64,000 nt of DNA from Echinometra lucunter. Lineage: Eukaryota; Echinodermata; Echinoidea; Camarodonta; Echinometridae. The notes beneath the pieces were generated by a model. It was given only the letters and a program-made list of their open reading frames with translations. It made no database searches and was not told the DNA's origin. The stretch is taken from NCBI GenBank assembly GCA_029962745.1, contig CM057154.1, positions 17,721,337 to 17,785,336 of the forward strand, read 5' to 3'. Both the position numbers and the translations under genes were made by a program. Below, in pieces: positions 1 to 11,678 of this stretch; the first letter of the stretch is position 1; every line of letters starts with the position of its first letter.

Positions 1-172
1 AATGAAAATCAATGCTGATGTGGTTCAGTTTTCATGTGTGAATGTGAAGTAGGTCTCCTACCATTAATCACTATAATTAGAGATTAAGTTGATTTCTGGA
101 AATGCATTGTGAAAGAAAAGAAGAAAAAAATAAGATTTTAGAATCATCAACTGGTATAAGAAATCAACTCAC

Positions 173-262
173 TTTGCCCAAAAGGCACAGAAAATGAGTA
201 CATGGGACCACATACAAGTGCAAAGGTGGCAGGAGTGTTTGGCTTGGACCCTTCAGGTATTT
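173..262 (-). CDS. Weak exon D candidate of the unrecognised gene
   Basis: A GTGAGT donor at 172-167 is preceded by open sequence. With the CAAG acceptor at 263 it is 30 codons in phase 0 (KYLKGPSQTLLPP...). A second open frame (EIPEGSKPNTPATFALVCGP) looks more protein-like but does not match exon C's phase. The acceptor is poor. Confidence 0.25.
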
Positions 263-3200
263 CTTGTCTCATTTCACACATGAGGGCATTTGAAGAACAA
301 TTTTTTTTTTAAAGGGAATCTTTATTTATGCTATGATATTCTTCTACATAACTCACATTAAAAAAAAGATGGTAAAGCTTACCAATTATTTTCAACCTTT
401 CCTAAAACTCCAGCTGTGTGCATGTGTATTTAATAACTAATAACTAATCTGTTATTGTGATTTAATGAAAAAATTCTTGATAAATTTCTCTGAACAGCAT
501 CTCTTTTTTTGCACAGATTCATATTTTCAAGGCAAAAGATCGAGTATGCAAGAGCTGTCATACCTGACGGAAAGCATCAATGACAGCATGTTGGTTCTTG
601 CTCTGTCCTTTGGAATGGTCACATGCAGATGGAAGTGGTTCCATATCGGGAAGCTCCATCACCATCTGTGAAGAGAATGGAAGAGTAGGATCATTCATAA
701 CTTCATTTTCATCCTCGTACATGTACCTGTGCAACAGCTGCCACGGATTTGCTCTGAAACACTGAAATACAGCTCTTGAGAAAGAACGTACATGTATGTG
801 AATTAAAACAGTGACCCTATATGAGAACAAATCTTTAAAACAAGCAAAAGAAATCTGTTTTAGTTAAAGGTACATGGTACATCAAAAAGTAAATGTTCTG
901 TTCACTCAGAATAAAGGCTTGTTCACATATGGAGTGGAAACCCCCTGCTATAAACCCTCTCGGCTTTTTTTTATGCACGTAAACGAATGGTACATGGGGG
1001 GGGGGGGCAAAAAATTTATAGAGGAAAAAAGACAGGTTTTTTTAGCCTACTGGCAGCAGACAGGTGTGGACCATTCACATTCTCTTGAAATTAGTGCAAA
1101 ACATGACAACATCACAAATTTTTCACTTTTATTTTTATTTATCTGAGCAATAATGAGCAGCTCATTATCACAAGTGGCATAGTAAAAAAAAAAAATAAAA
1201 AAAAAAAATGAAAATGTTGGGGCTTTAAGTAGAGGTTTGCTACTAGATGAACCTTAAAAAATACAAGAGGGACACTAGATACATGTACCCAACTTTTTGA
1301 ATGCTGACAAGCGGGCATTAACAAAATTGATATGAAGGTGAGGTGTTTGTTGCGTCTTTGGTGATGTTAGAATCGCGCGGTTTTTACGCGTGTTAGTGCT
1401 GATCGAAGTGCAATAGCGCCACCTCCTGTTATACCCAAAAGTGGCGAAATAACTAAGCTAGACAAGACAAAAGGAAAGTTTTCTATTGGACGATATAATA
1501 GCAAGGGGATTCGTGTAGGCACGTAGCTAGGCCAAAAACCTGGAGAAGATGCATGATTTTTCAACCTTCTTCTCCTTTTCCTCTTCTAAAGTTCTATTTT
1601 TTCTATCTTAAAGGGGGTACCCAATGCTGAAACAATGTTAGCTCATTTAAAAGAGCATGATTTTATTAGCAGAAAATCATCTTCCTAAAGTTTTCTAAAA
1701 AGTCGTGTTGCCAAGGAAAGCCCAAAATGTGGTAAGATTTCAGGATATTTTTGATCCCTCAGCTGTGACCCAGTTTCAACTGGGTACCCACTTTGACGTC
1801 AAAATGACGTCAAAGTGGGTACCTTGTCGCGCACTTCTAGTAAAATGCGCGCAAGTTATAATACATATTGTACAGTCTAGCGCGCAGGACAACTGCAATG
1901 CGCGAAGCTGGGTACCCACTTTTACGTCATACCATATACTCAAATTTTTTGGTCAACTCTTGACTTTTTACGAGAAAATTAGCCAAAATGCATTGATTTC
2001 GATTAAAAATCATCAAATTTTTAATGTTATTCTTCTTAGAATTCTATTCCCGATCATATATCCGAAAAAAAATTACCATTGTGTAATCACTTTAAGTTCT
2101 TCGTTCGAATAGATGGTTATTTTGGAACATGATGTGATGTAAAGCAGCAGTTGAAGGAATAAAGGTCACCAAACTGCCAAAATATTGGTGATGTATTGGA
2201 TTATTGTGCACAGTGAGTTTTAACTGCATGTTGTGAACACATTGTTTGGTTGATTGAATGAGCTGAAGATGGGGGATGAGACCGAAGGAAGAAGCGTGAA
2301 GTGAAAACTTACGTGAGAAATGGATGAAGCATAAGGACCGGGTTAGCGGCTAGGCTTACAGAAGCTACGACGCGTATGCGCAGACATGGGGCAACAAACC
2401 ATATTAACAAAGCAGTTGCTTCAAACTGTTTTTCTCTCTCTTCCTGTTTCTTTTCTTCTCCCATTATTTGGAAGATTAGAAACCTGTTGAAATTACACAA
2501 GCAACAGCGCAGAAAGAACAAAACAGAACAGATCCCTCCTCTTTATTTAGCCTTAGGATAGCCTATGCTAGGCCTAGCTAGGCCTCTGCCCGAGACTAAC
2601 GGCTGTAAGTGAACTCACGATGACGGAGGTCGCGCTAAAAGTATTGAAATGGAAATTAATCACTCAGCAAAATCACTAAGATTAGAAAGTTGGGTTTCGT
2701 ATCAATCAAAAGTCAATTATTTATTGAGTTTGAAAAATAAAGTTTAGGTTCTAGTAATATCACAGTTACCAGTAGATCTACTAGTCCACTGGCGAACTTC
2801 GAAGGTAGTTCGCAGGGCTAACCGGGCATGAGAAAGTGTGATTTCTTTGATTACACGGTCTCCACAGGGGCAAATAGCAGAGGACTTAAGCTCTGCGTGA
2901 AATATCAGAATAAAAACTAGACCGAAGTGTTCTGTCTCTAACAGTCGTCGTTAGCCTCGTATTTTGGTAGGGTCGGCACTCCTCCTTTTTAGAGAGAGAA
3001 GCGCCCCAGTGCGTTGTGCATGCAATCTTATTGGGTGATTTCAAGTTCGGTGTGCGGTGTTGGTGTTGAGAGCGTGGAAAGGCTGCTGAACCGACCTCCA
3101 ACACCGACGGTCAGTTTAGAGGGACGATACCGATCTGATCCGATCACCTTATCGATAGCTTAACACCGAGTGACGTCATACGCTAGTAGCGAAAAATCTC

Positions 3201-4864
3201 GACGATAAAATCATTTCCCCTCAGAATTTCTAATAAATCTACATCTTATTGGATTCGAATTGCATACTCATTTGAAGAATCCAAGAGGAAAATTATCACT
3301 CTTCCAAGGAAAATATATGGTTTTGATTATTCCAAGTTGTTTTGATTGCGAAATGGGTTTAACCATCAACATGTCACGAGCGGCCGTAGAAAAGAGTGCC
3401 GTTGCTCCGCGAGGGAGAAGCAGCAATAACATGTATGATTACAACACCAACACCAACACCGTACTTGAAATCATGAATTTCCCAATCCCAAGGGGCTGGT
3501 GTTGGTGAATGGGGAAATTACATGTAAATCGTCAACACGAACCGTGATACTCGGTTCAGCAGACGACATTTAACACCAGAAAGCAACACTGACTACCGGA
3601 AATACGTCAAATCTTGCGAGGTCAATTCCAACACAGCCTGATTTCAAGTTCGGTGTTAAGGCTGGTGTTGGTGTTCTCACAACACCAACACCAGCCTCCA
3701 ACACCGTACTTGAAATCACCCATTGTCGTGGGCACGACAATGAAAAACTACCTCAAATCAGCGATTTTCCCCTTTATTCATGAATGTAAAAATATCATTA
3801 TACACTACAGAGTAGACCTATACAATGTACTTTACCGATTTTATGTTTGATTCCTTTTAACTCTCCATTTTCAGGTAAATCCAGGGTCCTAACGTCAGGT
3901 CCTCTCGGTTGAAAATCTTACAGCATCTCTGTTCGCCTCCGCGCTTTTCGCAGGGAGATCAGCGAATTTGCTACTCCTTGCATTTTAACCGGCTGTATTC
4001 AAACGATCGACCACGTACGTTTGGCCATATACGTACGAACGATGTTTTTGTTGTTGTTGTTTCGTATTGGTCGCTCGTTAATACGGTTGAAATGCGAGTC
4101 GCAAATTCGCTGACCTCCCTGCGAAAAGTGCGGAGGCGAACAGAGATAGAGGTTGGCTGCTGCAAGATTTTCAACCGAGAGGACCTAACGTTAGGAGCCT
4201 GGATTTACCTGAAAATGGAGAGTTAAAAGGAATCAAACATAAAATCGGTAAGCTACATTGTATAGGGTCTAGGCCTAGGTCTACTCTGTAGACAATGATA
4301 TTTTTATATTCATGAATAAAGGGCGAAAATCGCTGATTTGAGGTAGTTTTTCATTGTCGTGCCCACGACAATGAGATTGCATGCACAACGCACTGGAACG
4401 CTTCTGTCTCTAAAAAGGAGGAGTGCCCGACCCTACCAAAATACGAGGCTAACGACGACTGTTAGAGACAGAACACTTTGGTCTAATTAAATAAAAACAT
4501 GCAGAGCTAGTTAACCCCAAAATGCAAAATCTTAAGAAAAAACTCACTGTAGCATTGCCTTCTGTTGTTAGGGGCATCTGCCTCCTTAAATACTGATAAA
4601 TATTCTCAGATCCCGGAGGACATACTGCCACAAGTTGCGCTGATTCTTCCATTGCTTCTGCACTTGCACAGTCAGTTTCGGGACACCTGTGACTGAATAC
4701 ACACGTAAACAAATGGGGAAAAGTCATAATATTCTTCATATGCATTACTGTATTAGCTCTGTAAATTTCAAATTATGTCAATTTTCTCAAAAAAATGATA
4801 ATCAAAAGATTTGAATAACATATTTCTACCTTCCCCCGCAACTTGCACAAGTTGAAAACGGCAT
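173..4864 (-). CDS. Unrecognised multi-exon gene, partial (exon candidates A-D)
   Basis: Three exon candidates join in phase on minus: A (4864-4830, possible start MPFSTCASCGG), B (4686-4548, 139 bp) and C (761-564, 198 bp); a fourth, D (262-173), is weak. The joined product starts Cys-rich (FSTCASCGGRCPETDC), then has AQLVAVCPPGSENIYQYLRR, NPWQLLHRYMYEDENE and LPDMEPLPSACDHSKGQSKN. B and C have good donors (GTGAGT, GTATGA), acceptors and codon-like composition. The reading would run on to the left beyond the window. The family is not recognised; the clustered Cys residues could bind metal, but no domain is assigned. The 3.8-kb intron between B and C holds a TTAA MITE and a nested foldback. 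That it is one gene rests on the matching phases 2 and 0. Confidence 0.55.
564..761 (-). CDS. Exon C of the unrecognised gene
   Basis: Bounded by TATTTCAG (ending 762) and CAG/GTATGA (donor 563-562). It is exactly 66 codons, phase 0 at both ends, running CFRANPWQLLHRYMYEDENE through MELPDMEPLPSACDHSKGQ to VIDAFRQ. The composition (acidic patch, few rare repeats) is protein-like, unlike neighbouring frames. Confidence 0.7.
763..1607. other. Intronic sequence, no gene seen
   Basis: AT-rich with an 11-base G run near 1007 and A/T runs near 1184-1208. No exon or element ends recognised. Confidence 0.5.
1608..2095. mobile_element. TTAA-flanked MITE, copy 1, with CRE-like cruciform
   Basis: TTAA at 1608-1611 and 2092-2095. 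The ends TTAAAGGGGGTACCCAATG and (inverted) TTAAAGTGATTACACAATG are imperfect TIRs. Homologous over full length to 22509-22993. No transposase, so a non-autonomous piggyBac-type element is inferred from TTAA and the paired copies. Confidence 0.65.
1783..1823. repeat. Perfect palindrome with two TGACGTCA (CRE) sites
   Basis: GGTACCCACTTTGACGTCA, spacer AAA, then its exact reverse complement: 19-bp arms with no mismatch. Each arm ends in TGACGTCA, the consensus CREB/ATF site. Confidence 0.9.
2096..2905. other. Non-coding, nothing recognised
   Basis: Mixed composition with short chance frames. No splice-bounded exon or repeat ends seen. Confidence 0.4.
2910..4485. mobile_element. Large foldback element with a nested MITE
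   Basis: The outer ends are inverted copies (TAGACCGAAGTGTTCTGTCT near 2916 against AGACAGAACACTTTGGTCTA near 4465-4485). Arms continue inward: 3722-4030 is the reverse complement of about 4065-4378 (CATTGTCGTGGGCACGACAATG-type ends, TTTCAACCGAGAGGACC). The centre near 4010-4045 is itself palindromic (CGTACG..CGTACG). The left arm is interrupted by 3033-3721. Confidence 0.85.
3033..3721. mobile_element. Nested MITE with GGGTGATTTCAAGTTCGGTG ends
   Basis: It starts GGGTGATTTCAAGTTCGGTG and ends with the inverse (CACCGTACTTGAAATCACCC). ATT flanks both sides (3030-3032, 3722-3724); the uninterrupted right arm of the host foldback has a single ATT, proving insertion. The core repeats AACACCAACACC units and a second pair of internal ends near 3465 and 3640. 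Confidence 0.8.
4548..4686 (-). CDS. Exon B of the unrecognised gene
   Basis: Acceptor TCACAG (4687), donor GTGAGT (4547-4542). It encodes 46 codons, CPETDCASAEAMEESAQLVA to MPLTTEGNAT, entered with one base completing an Arg codon from exon A and leaving in phase 0, which fits exon C. Confidence 0.65.
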
Positions 4865-5715
4865 CAGATACGAAAAATCTAATTTTACAACAGAGGATGC
4901 AAATTATATTTTGAAACAGTACGCAGTTCAATGGAACACTTGGCGCGCCGAAGCACAATGAGGTTTCAAATAGATATACTGAAGCATATAGAATAGTTTC
5001 TTCATACTTTCCAAATTAAGCTTATTTTATTGATATGATATATTCGTTATTGATATATTATGACATTTATGTTATCATTATATCTAAATATAAGATTCTA
5101 ATATACTATTATTGCTTCAAAATCGACAACTAGATTAGTTTACAATATTATTCCGCGATAGAATTCGTTGTACACAGTTCAATGCAATGGCATTGCGCTA
5201 GCGCTCGCGCTGATATCGACATCGAATGGATATCGATATCGAAATGACTGCAACGGGCGCCATTTTGCCTTTGCACACGGCACCAATTTTGATCTGCAAG
5301 CAAGAAAAAGTGGGGATTCCCCCAATCCCTAATTCTTAATAACGAGAAGCTCTGTTTTACCTTTTAACTTCCCTGCAACTTGCACAAGTTGAAAAACAAC
5401 ATCAAATATGGAAAATTCTGATTTTCGGCAGATGTACACAGTTCAGTGTAAGACCGTGTAAGACCTGGGAACCGAAGCACGATGATGCTTCAAAAAATAT
5501 ACTAACGCATATAAAATAGTTCTTGATGTCCTTCAAATTAAACTTATATAATCATTACTGACAGCAAATATTTATTATTCACACATTATATTATTTTTTT
5601 ATCGATATTTCTTACTGTTGAATTTTGATTTACTTTAAATCCTTAATCTAAACTCTATACAGTCTAAACTATGCAACTACATTATTTTATAATATTATTC
5701 CGCGATACAGTCGTG
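4826..5715. repeat. Direct duplication, ~536-bp period
   Basis: GCAACTTGCACAAGTTG at 4838 and 5374, CCGAAGCAC, ATATACTRAMGCATATA and AATATTATTCCGCGATA (about 5148 and 5690) recur in the same order. The copies are diverged. Unit 1 contains exon candidate A. A related stretch (CGGGYGCCATTTTRCCTTTG) occurs at 5249 and 9201. Confidence 0.75.
4830..4864 (-). CDS. Exon A candidate (possible start) of the unrecognised gene
   Basis: From ATG at 4864-4862 it reads MPFSTCASCGG and leaves in phase 2 at an AAG/GTAGAA donor (4829). Joining to exon B, 143 nt on, gives CASCGGRCPETDC. The exon lies in a segment duplicated about 536 bp away, where the copy is frameshifted. The start could instead lie further upstream. 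Confidence 0.4.
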
Positions 5716-6017
5716 GCACGACCCGGGCACGACTGTGCTCACTGAACTCCACATGTTCATGGAATGGGTTCAATCAATCGCCGCGTGTTGATTGGTTACA
5801 GACAAATGAAGCCAAGGCATTGTTGTTGTTGTTGTTGCTGCTGTCGGTCTTTTTATGTGACTTTGATTCGTCACCGAAGTGACGCTATATGCGTGCGTGT
5901 TAGGTTCCTGTACATCGATTTAAAAAATATATATATATATCTGTTTTCACTTTTAAAGAGTTCACAGACCCGACCGCTGTAGTCGCCGATTTCTCCCGAA
6001 ACAATAGACGCCGCTCC

Positions 6018-6098
<81 letters not shown>

Positions 6099-7055
6099 TT
6101 TATATATAGGCCTACTTGATAATTTGGAGTTATTTCAATACACATATATTACAAGCCTTCATTTTGTTGAGATGATAGTAGTTGGAGGTCACAATATAGA
6201 CTTATTTATCATGTTTTTGATGAACTTATGGTGAACTTATGATTTTTTTTCTATTTTGTACTGATTGCATATACTTTGCGTTTTCTGTCAATTTTCTAAT
6301 TTCATGCTGTTTTCTTCTTTTCTTCGGACATTTTCTTCGTGTACTGCATGTGGTGAATCAATGCAAACTACAACTGGCCGAATTCATATTTCAATTTAAA
6401 GTTATTTGAATACATAATGTAAATTGGGGAAAAGAAAATAAAGTTGCTTGTAATGCATGTCAGTGATTTTTCGTTATAATATAAGTATCTTCATTGTAAT
6501 ATCAAGTTGCAAAATATATTTTATTGTAATTCTTAAATGTCAGCTCATCTGGCAGGATAATTTTGCGGGTCTGCTCAGTAACCGAAGGACCACGAGACCG
6601 AAAATGGAAAGGTAGCCTATATCACGAGACAGGATATCCACTGGCGAGACTGCATGTTCCAACCTAACCGAATTCCGGGGCCCCCTCTCGGATTTGTTTA
6701 TCTTCCGCACTTCCGATGGGGACCCCCCATCCACCCACCCCCTTACCTAGGGAGTGTGCTTTTTAAAATTTCTGGTAGTTTTCATTTATTGTTCGGAACT
6801 GTGCAGCATAGTAGAGTATACTGTTTCTGAGCTAAAAAAAAAATTAATAAATAAAATAAAATAAAAATCTAATTATCTAATTTTCACTGAACCAAATTTA
6901 CAAGAGATATTAATTTTTTGGCTGAAGAATTTGCGGTCATGTTCGTAAGTATTATCTCCAGCAATTCTTCTCTCCTCTGTATATATATTGCATTCCTTAT
7001 ACCCTTCATGCTTATTTTTATATGCACTTACGACAGTCTTGTACAGTCATAATGC
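5716..7055. other. Non-coding with (ATT)n microsatellite
   Basis: A (TTG)n at 5819-5837, an AT run at 5927-5940 and a long (ATT)n at 6018-6098. The rest shows no gene signal. Confidence 0.6.
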
Positions 7056-7059
7056 ACGT

Positions 7060-7245
7060 CGGCTGCACATGTTATGTTATCACCATCTTATTTGTTGTCT
7101 CCGCCCCCGGTCTTCTCCCTTATAATAGAGGGCTATGCACTACTGTGGTGACCACCTCTGGCTTTTTCTTTACCACCAGTGGAGGGCCAATTTTCTTTAA
7201 AATGTGGATCAATAAAAATCCGAATCTGAATCTTGTTCGTTTTCT
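7060..7245 (+). mobile_element. Probable LINE 3' end
   Basis: CCACCTCTGGC...TTTACCACCAGTGGAGGG forms a hairpin, followed by GTGGATCAATAAAAATCCGAATCTGAATC, an AATAAA plus short repeat tail typical of non-LTR 3' ends. The 5' limit is uncertain. Confidence 0.4.
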
Positions 7246-7590
7246 TCTTCTTTTATCTACCTGTATAGGCCTATTTTACCCCCAATAGGTCTAATTTAGA
7301 GTGTATTACAACATTATTCACTTAAAACGCCATCATTAATTGTACGTAAAATGTATTTCTTCATGCCCTCTTTCTCCACTTGTCTTAATTCCAGAATCCT
7401 CTCTTTCCTTTCAAGGTACACGTAGAAATAAATATATACGGTACATATTTTCTGTTGTGCTTGATTTTTATGTACATTCAACTTGCAATTCAGCCCTTGC
7501 CTTGGGCTCCCGTCTTACAACTGTGCAAATTAACGGTCCTGCACCTACACGGCTCAACGAAGGTCGGCTGTGCTTCCTGGGGGAAACAAA

Positions 7591-7716
7591 ATGGCGGAGA
7601 GTACAACCCGCCGGCTTCGCGCACTCAACCGTTCTACGCCCATTCCCCGTATAGTAGTAGTATGGAATTCAGTGACTGCATGCCCCGAGAAAACGGTTGA
7701 GACTATATTGGCGTAG
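7591..7716 (+). other. Short CpG-rich ORF, possible first exon cut by a transposon
   Basis: AACAAAATGGCGG is a strong start context in a locally CpG-rich stretch. The frame reads MAESTTRRLRALNRSTPIPR and stays open for 41 codons, but the last seven lie inside the foldback starting at 7695. No splice donor or homolog identified; it may be chance. Confidence 0.2.
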
Positions 7717-9195
7717 ATTCGGCAGATTCATTATTCATGAGCTTGGAAATCTCCTTCGGCCGGCCGATGACGTATGGCTCATTAATATTAACGCCTTGGA
7801 AATTGCGGGCGCGCGGAACAAGCCCAACGCACGTACCAGGTACGGTACACGTACGAATTGCATGGTCACTTCTCCATTCATTATCATACATGTGCAGTTT
7901 ATAACTGGCGTTAATCCAGCATCTTTGGCGCAAATCCGGCAGTTTTTATGAAAATAATCAAAATAATGACAATGAACCCAAATCAAAGTGTTAGTTTGTC
8001 CAACTTGATTGCAAAGACAGCATTGAATGATGAATGATTTCTGTTTTACTAGTCCATTGCTGTCTTTGCAATCAAGTTGGCCAAACTAACACTTTGATTT
8101 GGGTTCATTGTCATTATTTTGGTTATTTTCATAAAAACTGCCGGATTTACGTCAAAGATGCTGGATTTACGCCAGTTCTATGTACATTGACATGAAGGGA
8201 GAAATTAAAATGCATGTTGTGAATTATTTTTCATGAATAAATTCTGGTTTACTAGTTCAATGCTGTCTTTGCAATCAAGTTGGACAAACTAACACTTTGA
8301 TTTGGGTTCATTGTCATTATTTTGGTTATTTTCATAAAAACTGCCGGATTTACGCCCAAGATGCTGGATTTACGCCAGTTCTGTGTACATTGACATGAAG
8401 GGAGAAATTAAAATGCATGTTGTGAATTATTTTTCATGAATAAATTCTGGTTTACTAGTTCAATGCTAACTTTGCAATCAAGTTGGACAAACTAACACTT
8501 TGATTTGGGTTCATTGTCATTATTTGGTTATTTTCATAAAAACTGCCGGATTTACGCCAAAGATGCTGGATTTACGCCAGTTCTGTGTACATTGACATGA
8601 AGGGAGAAATTAAAATGCATGTTGCGAATTATTTTTCATGAATAAATTCTGGTTTACTAGGTCAATGCTGTCTTTGTAATAAAGTTGGACAAACTAACAC
8701 TTTGATTTGGGTTCATTGTCATTATTTTGGTTATTTTCATAAAAACTGCCGGATTTACGCCAAAGATGCTGGATTTACGCCAGTTCTGTGTACATTGACA
8801 TGAAGGGAGAAATTAAAATGCATGTTGCGAATTATTTTTCATGAATAAATTCTGGTTTACTAAGTCAATGCTGTCTTTGTAATAAAGTTGGACAAACTAA
8901 CACTTTGGTTTGGGTTCATTGTCATTATTTTGATTATTTTCATAAAAACTGCCGGATTTGCGCCAAAGATGCTGGATTTACGCCAGTTATAAACTGCACA
9001 TGTATGATAATGAATGGAGAAGTGACCATGCAATTCGTATAACGTGTACCGTACGTACGTTGGGCTTGTTCCGCGCGCCCGCAATTTCCAAGGCGTTAAT
9101 ATTAATGAGCCATACTATCGGCCGAACGAGATTTCCAAGCTCATGAATAATGAATCTGCCGAATCTACGCCAATATAGTCTCAACCCGAGAAAAC
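7686..9195. mobile_element. 1.5-kb foldback DNA transposon with 9-bp target duplication
   Basis: The element is 7695-9186: it starts GGTTGAGACTATATTGGCG and ends with its inverse. CGAGAAAAC lies directly outside on both sides (7686-7694, 9187-9195), a 9-bp duplication. Arms of about 330 bp are inverted copies. The middle is five tandem units of about 203 bp (8044, 8250, 8452, 8652, 8856) with GCCGGATTTACGCCAAAGATG. A 9-bp duplication fits Mutator-like transposases. No coding region. Confidence 0.88.
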
Positions 9196-10568
9196 TCGAC
9201 GGGTGCCATTTTACCTTTGCACACGTCACCAATCCTAATCGTCAAGAAAAATTGGGGGTTCCCCTACGTCTCTAATGTTAACCATAAGAAATGATTTGAT
9301 AACGAGAAGCTAGCTCCGGGTGCAGGGGTATTAGGTCTAGCGGTATCGTCCGCAGTCAGTTCTTGCCTTCGCCTACAAACTGACTCTGACTTGGCTCAGG
9401 TTCTAACCTACATTGTAGTAGTGAGGGGGTACTGAACATGACTTTAAACTTTAAGGCTGGTATGTAGACGTATAGCCTATTCATATCTGATTGACACCCG
9501 TCTTTTATTCAGAAATGTTCTACATGGACCTGCTAATGAACGGCTGAAATGGATAGCGAGTCAAATCCCTTTTTGAAAATTGTTAAAGTCATTCCGGAAA
9601 AGTTAAAGGGGCGGGACTAAATTTACGCTCTGATTATCACCTACACATTAATTACGTGGACAGCCAAGGGATGAGAATACTCATTTCTCAAAACCGTAAA
9701 ACCCAAAGGCTCTGCATCTGAACCCCATCTGTTTGGTGTCAGCCACCTCCCCCCCCCCCCTCCCCCCCTCCCCCCACCCAACTGAAAAAAAAATAATGAT
9801 AAAGAATAACGTCCCGGGGCCTAACAACTCTAAAATGTACTACAGGCCTATACAAAACTGAGGAATAACAAAGATTAATTGATTTGATTTCCCTTAAATT
9901 ATTTTTTATACTATAGACATCTATATGATATAGGTTTACTTTTGGCAAAATAATCCGAGATCGGTGATGAGTAAAGATGAGGGTGAAAAGTTACCATGCT
10001 GAAGATATTTACGACTGAATAAGTAATTGATTTGCATTCCAATCTCTGGAAAACACAAAACAAAACAACCAAAAATGCAAGCAAACACTTGAACAAAAAA
10101 AACAAAAACAAAAAAAGAAGAAGAAGAACAACAACAATACAGCAAACAATTACGGGAGCACTGCCAGCTTGTGCCACTTACTATTTATTTTCTTAATGAT
10201 GAATAATGCAAGCTAGCTTCATAAAGTCAATGTGCAATGACCCCCAAAGAACTTGTATTTTGATGATGCAATGCAGTCAAAAGTTAAGATTTCCTTTTGT
10301 AGCAGAACTTTTTAGGTCTAAGTAATGCTGAGCCCCACTGAACAAAGGAAATAAAGTTACGAGTATTAGCGAATTTTGGGGCTTTGAATTAAGCAGCTAT
10401 AAAACAAAAAAAGCGGCTGAAACTCAACTCTCATAAACTAAGTTAAAATGCATTAGGTGTGCATAACTTTGGCGATCATGTAACTTTTGTTTTCTGTCCA
10501 TTGCCTCTGGTGTTTTGTGTTCACCTTTGGGGCATGCATCGGACTGCCGTTTCCTTTTAAATGACACT
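9196..10568. other. Non-coding, nothing recognised apart from the 9.2-kb repeat
   Basis: 9200-9310 is a diverged copy of 5248-5345. There is a poly-C stretch at 9748-9778 and an AAC/AAG-rich stretch at 10090-10140. No exon supported. Confidence 0.5.
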
Positions 10569-11678
10569 ACCAGGATCAGTGGCGTATCGAGGGATCATGG
10601 CGCCCTGGACAAACAATACAGTTCTGCGCCCCCCCCCCCCCCACTCCCCAGCTCCAAGTGCCCAAACTTAACTACTTTAATATTGTACAATCGAGGTAGC
10701 GAAGCGAACGAGCGACAATTTTTTTTTTTCAGTTTTAACCGTACTATACACAATGTCTTGCGTATTTTACCCAGGAAATTTTGCAACTGACTACTGCAAT
10801 CGAGCGGTTGAGAATTTCAAAGTTTGTACATTGATAAACGGTTTTCCATTCACTCCCTTCTCAAATTGGGAGTAAAATAAACGAAAACCCTTGAGAAATA
10901 GGCCTTATCGAGAAATTTGGCAAGTCGACTGAACGTTGAGATTCCTTGTAAATGTTGAATCTCTCAAATGTTTTTTTTAATGTACTTTATCCTTTATTTG
11001 GGGGCGCAATATTGAGAAGGAGATAAAACTTCCATGATAGCCTGCAGGCAAATAAACGACGATGACATCTTCATGTACATGCATTTCAAATTTTGAGCCC
11101 TTTAAAAGCCTATTTTGATAAGAACTATATGGTGGGGGGGGGGGGCGAAATTACAAGATCTTGAAAGAAACTAATTATGCGAGGGAGCAGAGCGACCGAG
11201 CTTTAGACATGTTCGCATTGTAAGCCCTCAAAAACTGTATTTATAGTACATTTACCCAGCCGATAGGGGGGAGGGGGCACATAATTGAAAGTTGAGATTT
11301 CTTTTCAATGCTGAATCTCTGCAAATACTGTTTTGTGCAACGACAAATACATCTTAATTTTTCAAATTTGGAAGCCTTGAAAACAGCTGTTTAAGAACTA
11401 TATACTGGGGTCTCGAAATTTACATGCGAGATCCTGAAAGATAATAATTATGCGAGGCAGCTACCGAGCTTAAGATTTTTTTGCAATTTAAACCGTTAAA
11501 AACTGTATTTGTACTGCATTTACACTGCCGATGCATGGGGCGAAGAATCCTTAAGGATTTTTTTTTTCCTCATTTCCCCTTTTTTCTCTTTCGTTCTTTT
11601 GCGTTTTTGCGCCCCCTCAAAGTGCCGCCCAGGGCACTTGCCCCCCTTGCACCCCCTAGATACGCCACTGACCAGGAC
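10569..11678. mobile_element. hAT-type non-autonomous element (1094 bp) with 8-bp TSD
   Basis: Element 10577-11670: it starts CAGTGGCGTATCGAGGG and ends CCCTAGATACGCCACTG. Flanks ACCAGGAT (10569-10576) and ACCAGGAC (11671-11678) are an 8-bp duplication with one change. CA-G-starting TIRs and 8-bp duplications are hAT features. The interior repeats a poly-G/C plus GCGAGCG unit and has no transposase. Confidence 0.85.

Noticed and set aside
7703..9232. Mirror-image frames at 7703-7986 and 8860-9232
   Set aside because: They are the two arms of the foldback element and encode the same chance peptides on opposite strands.
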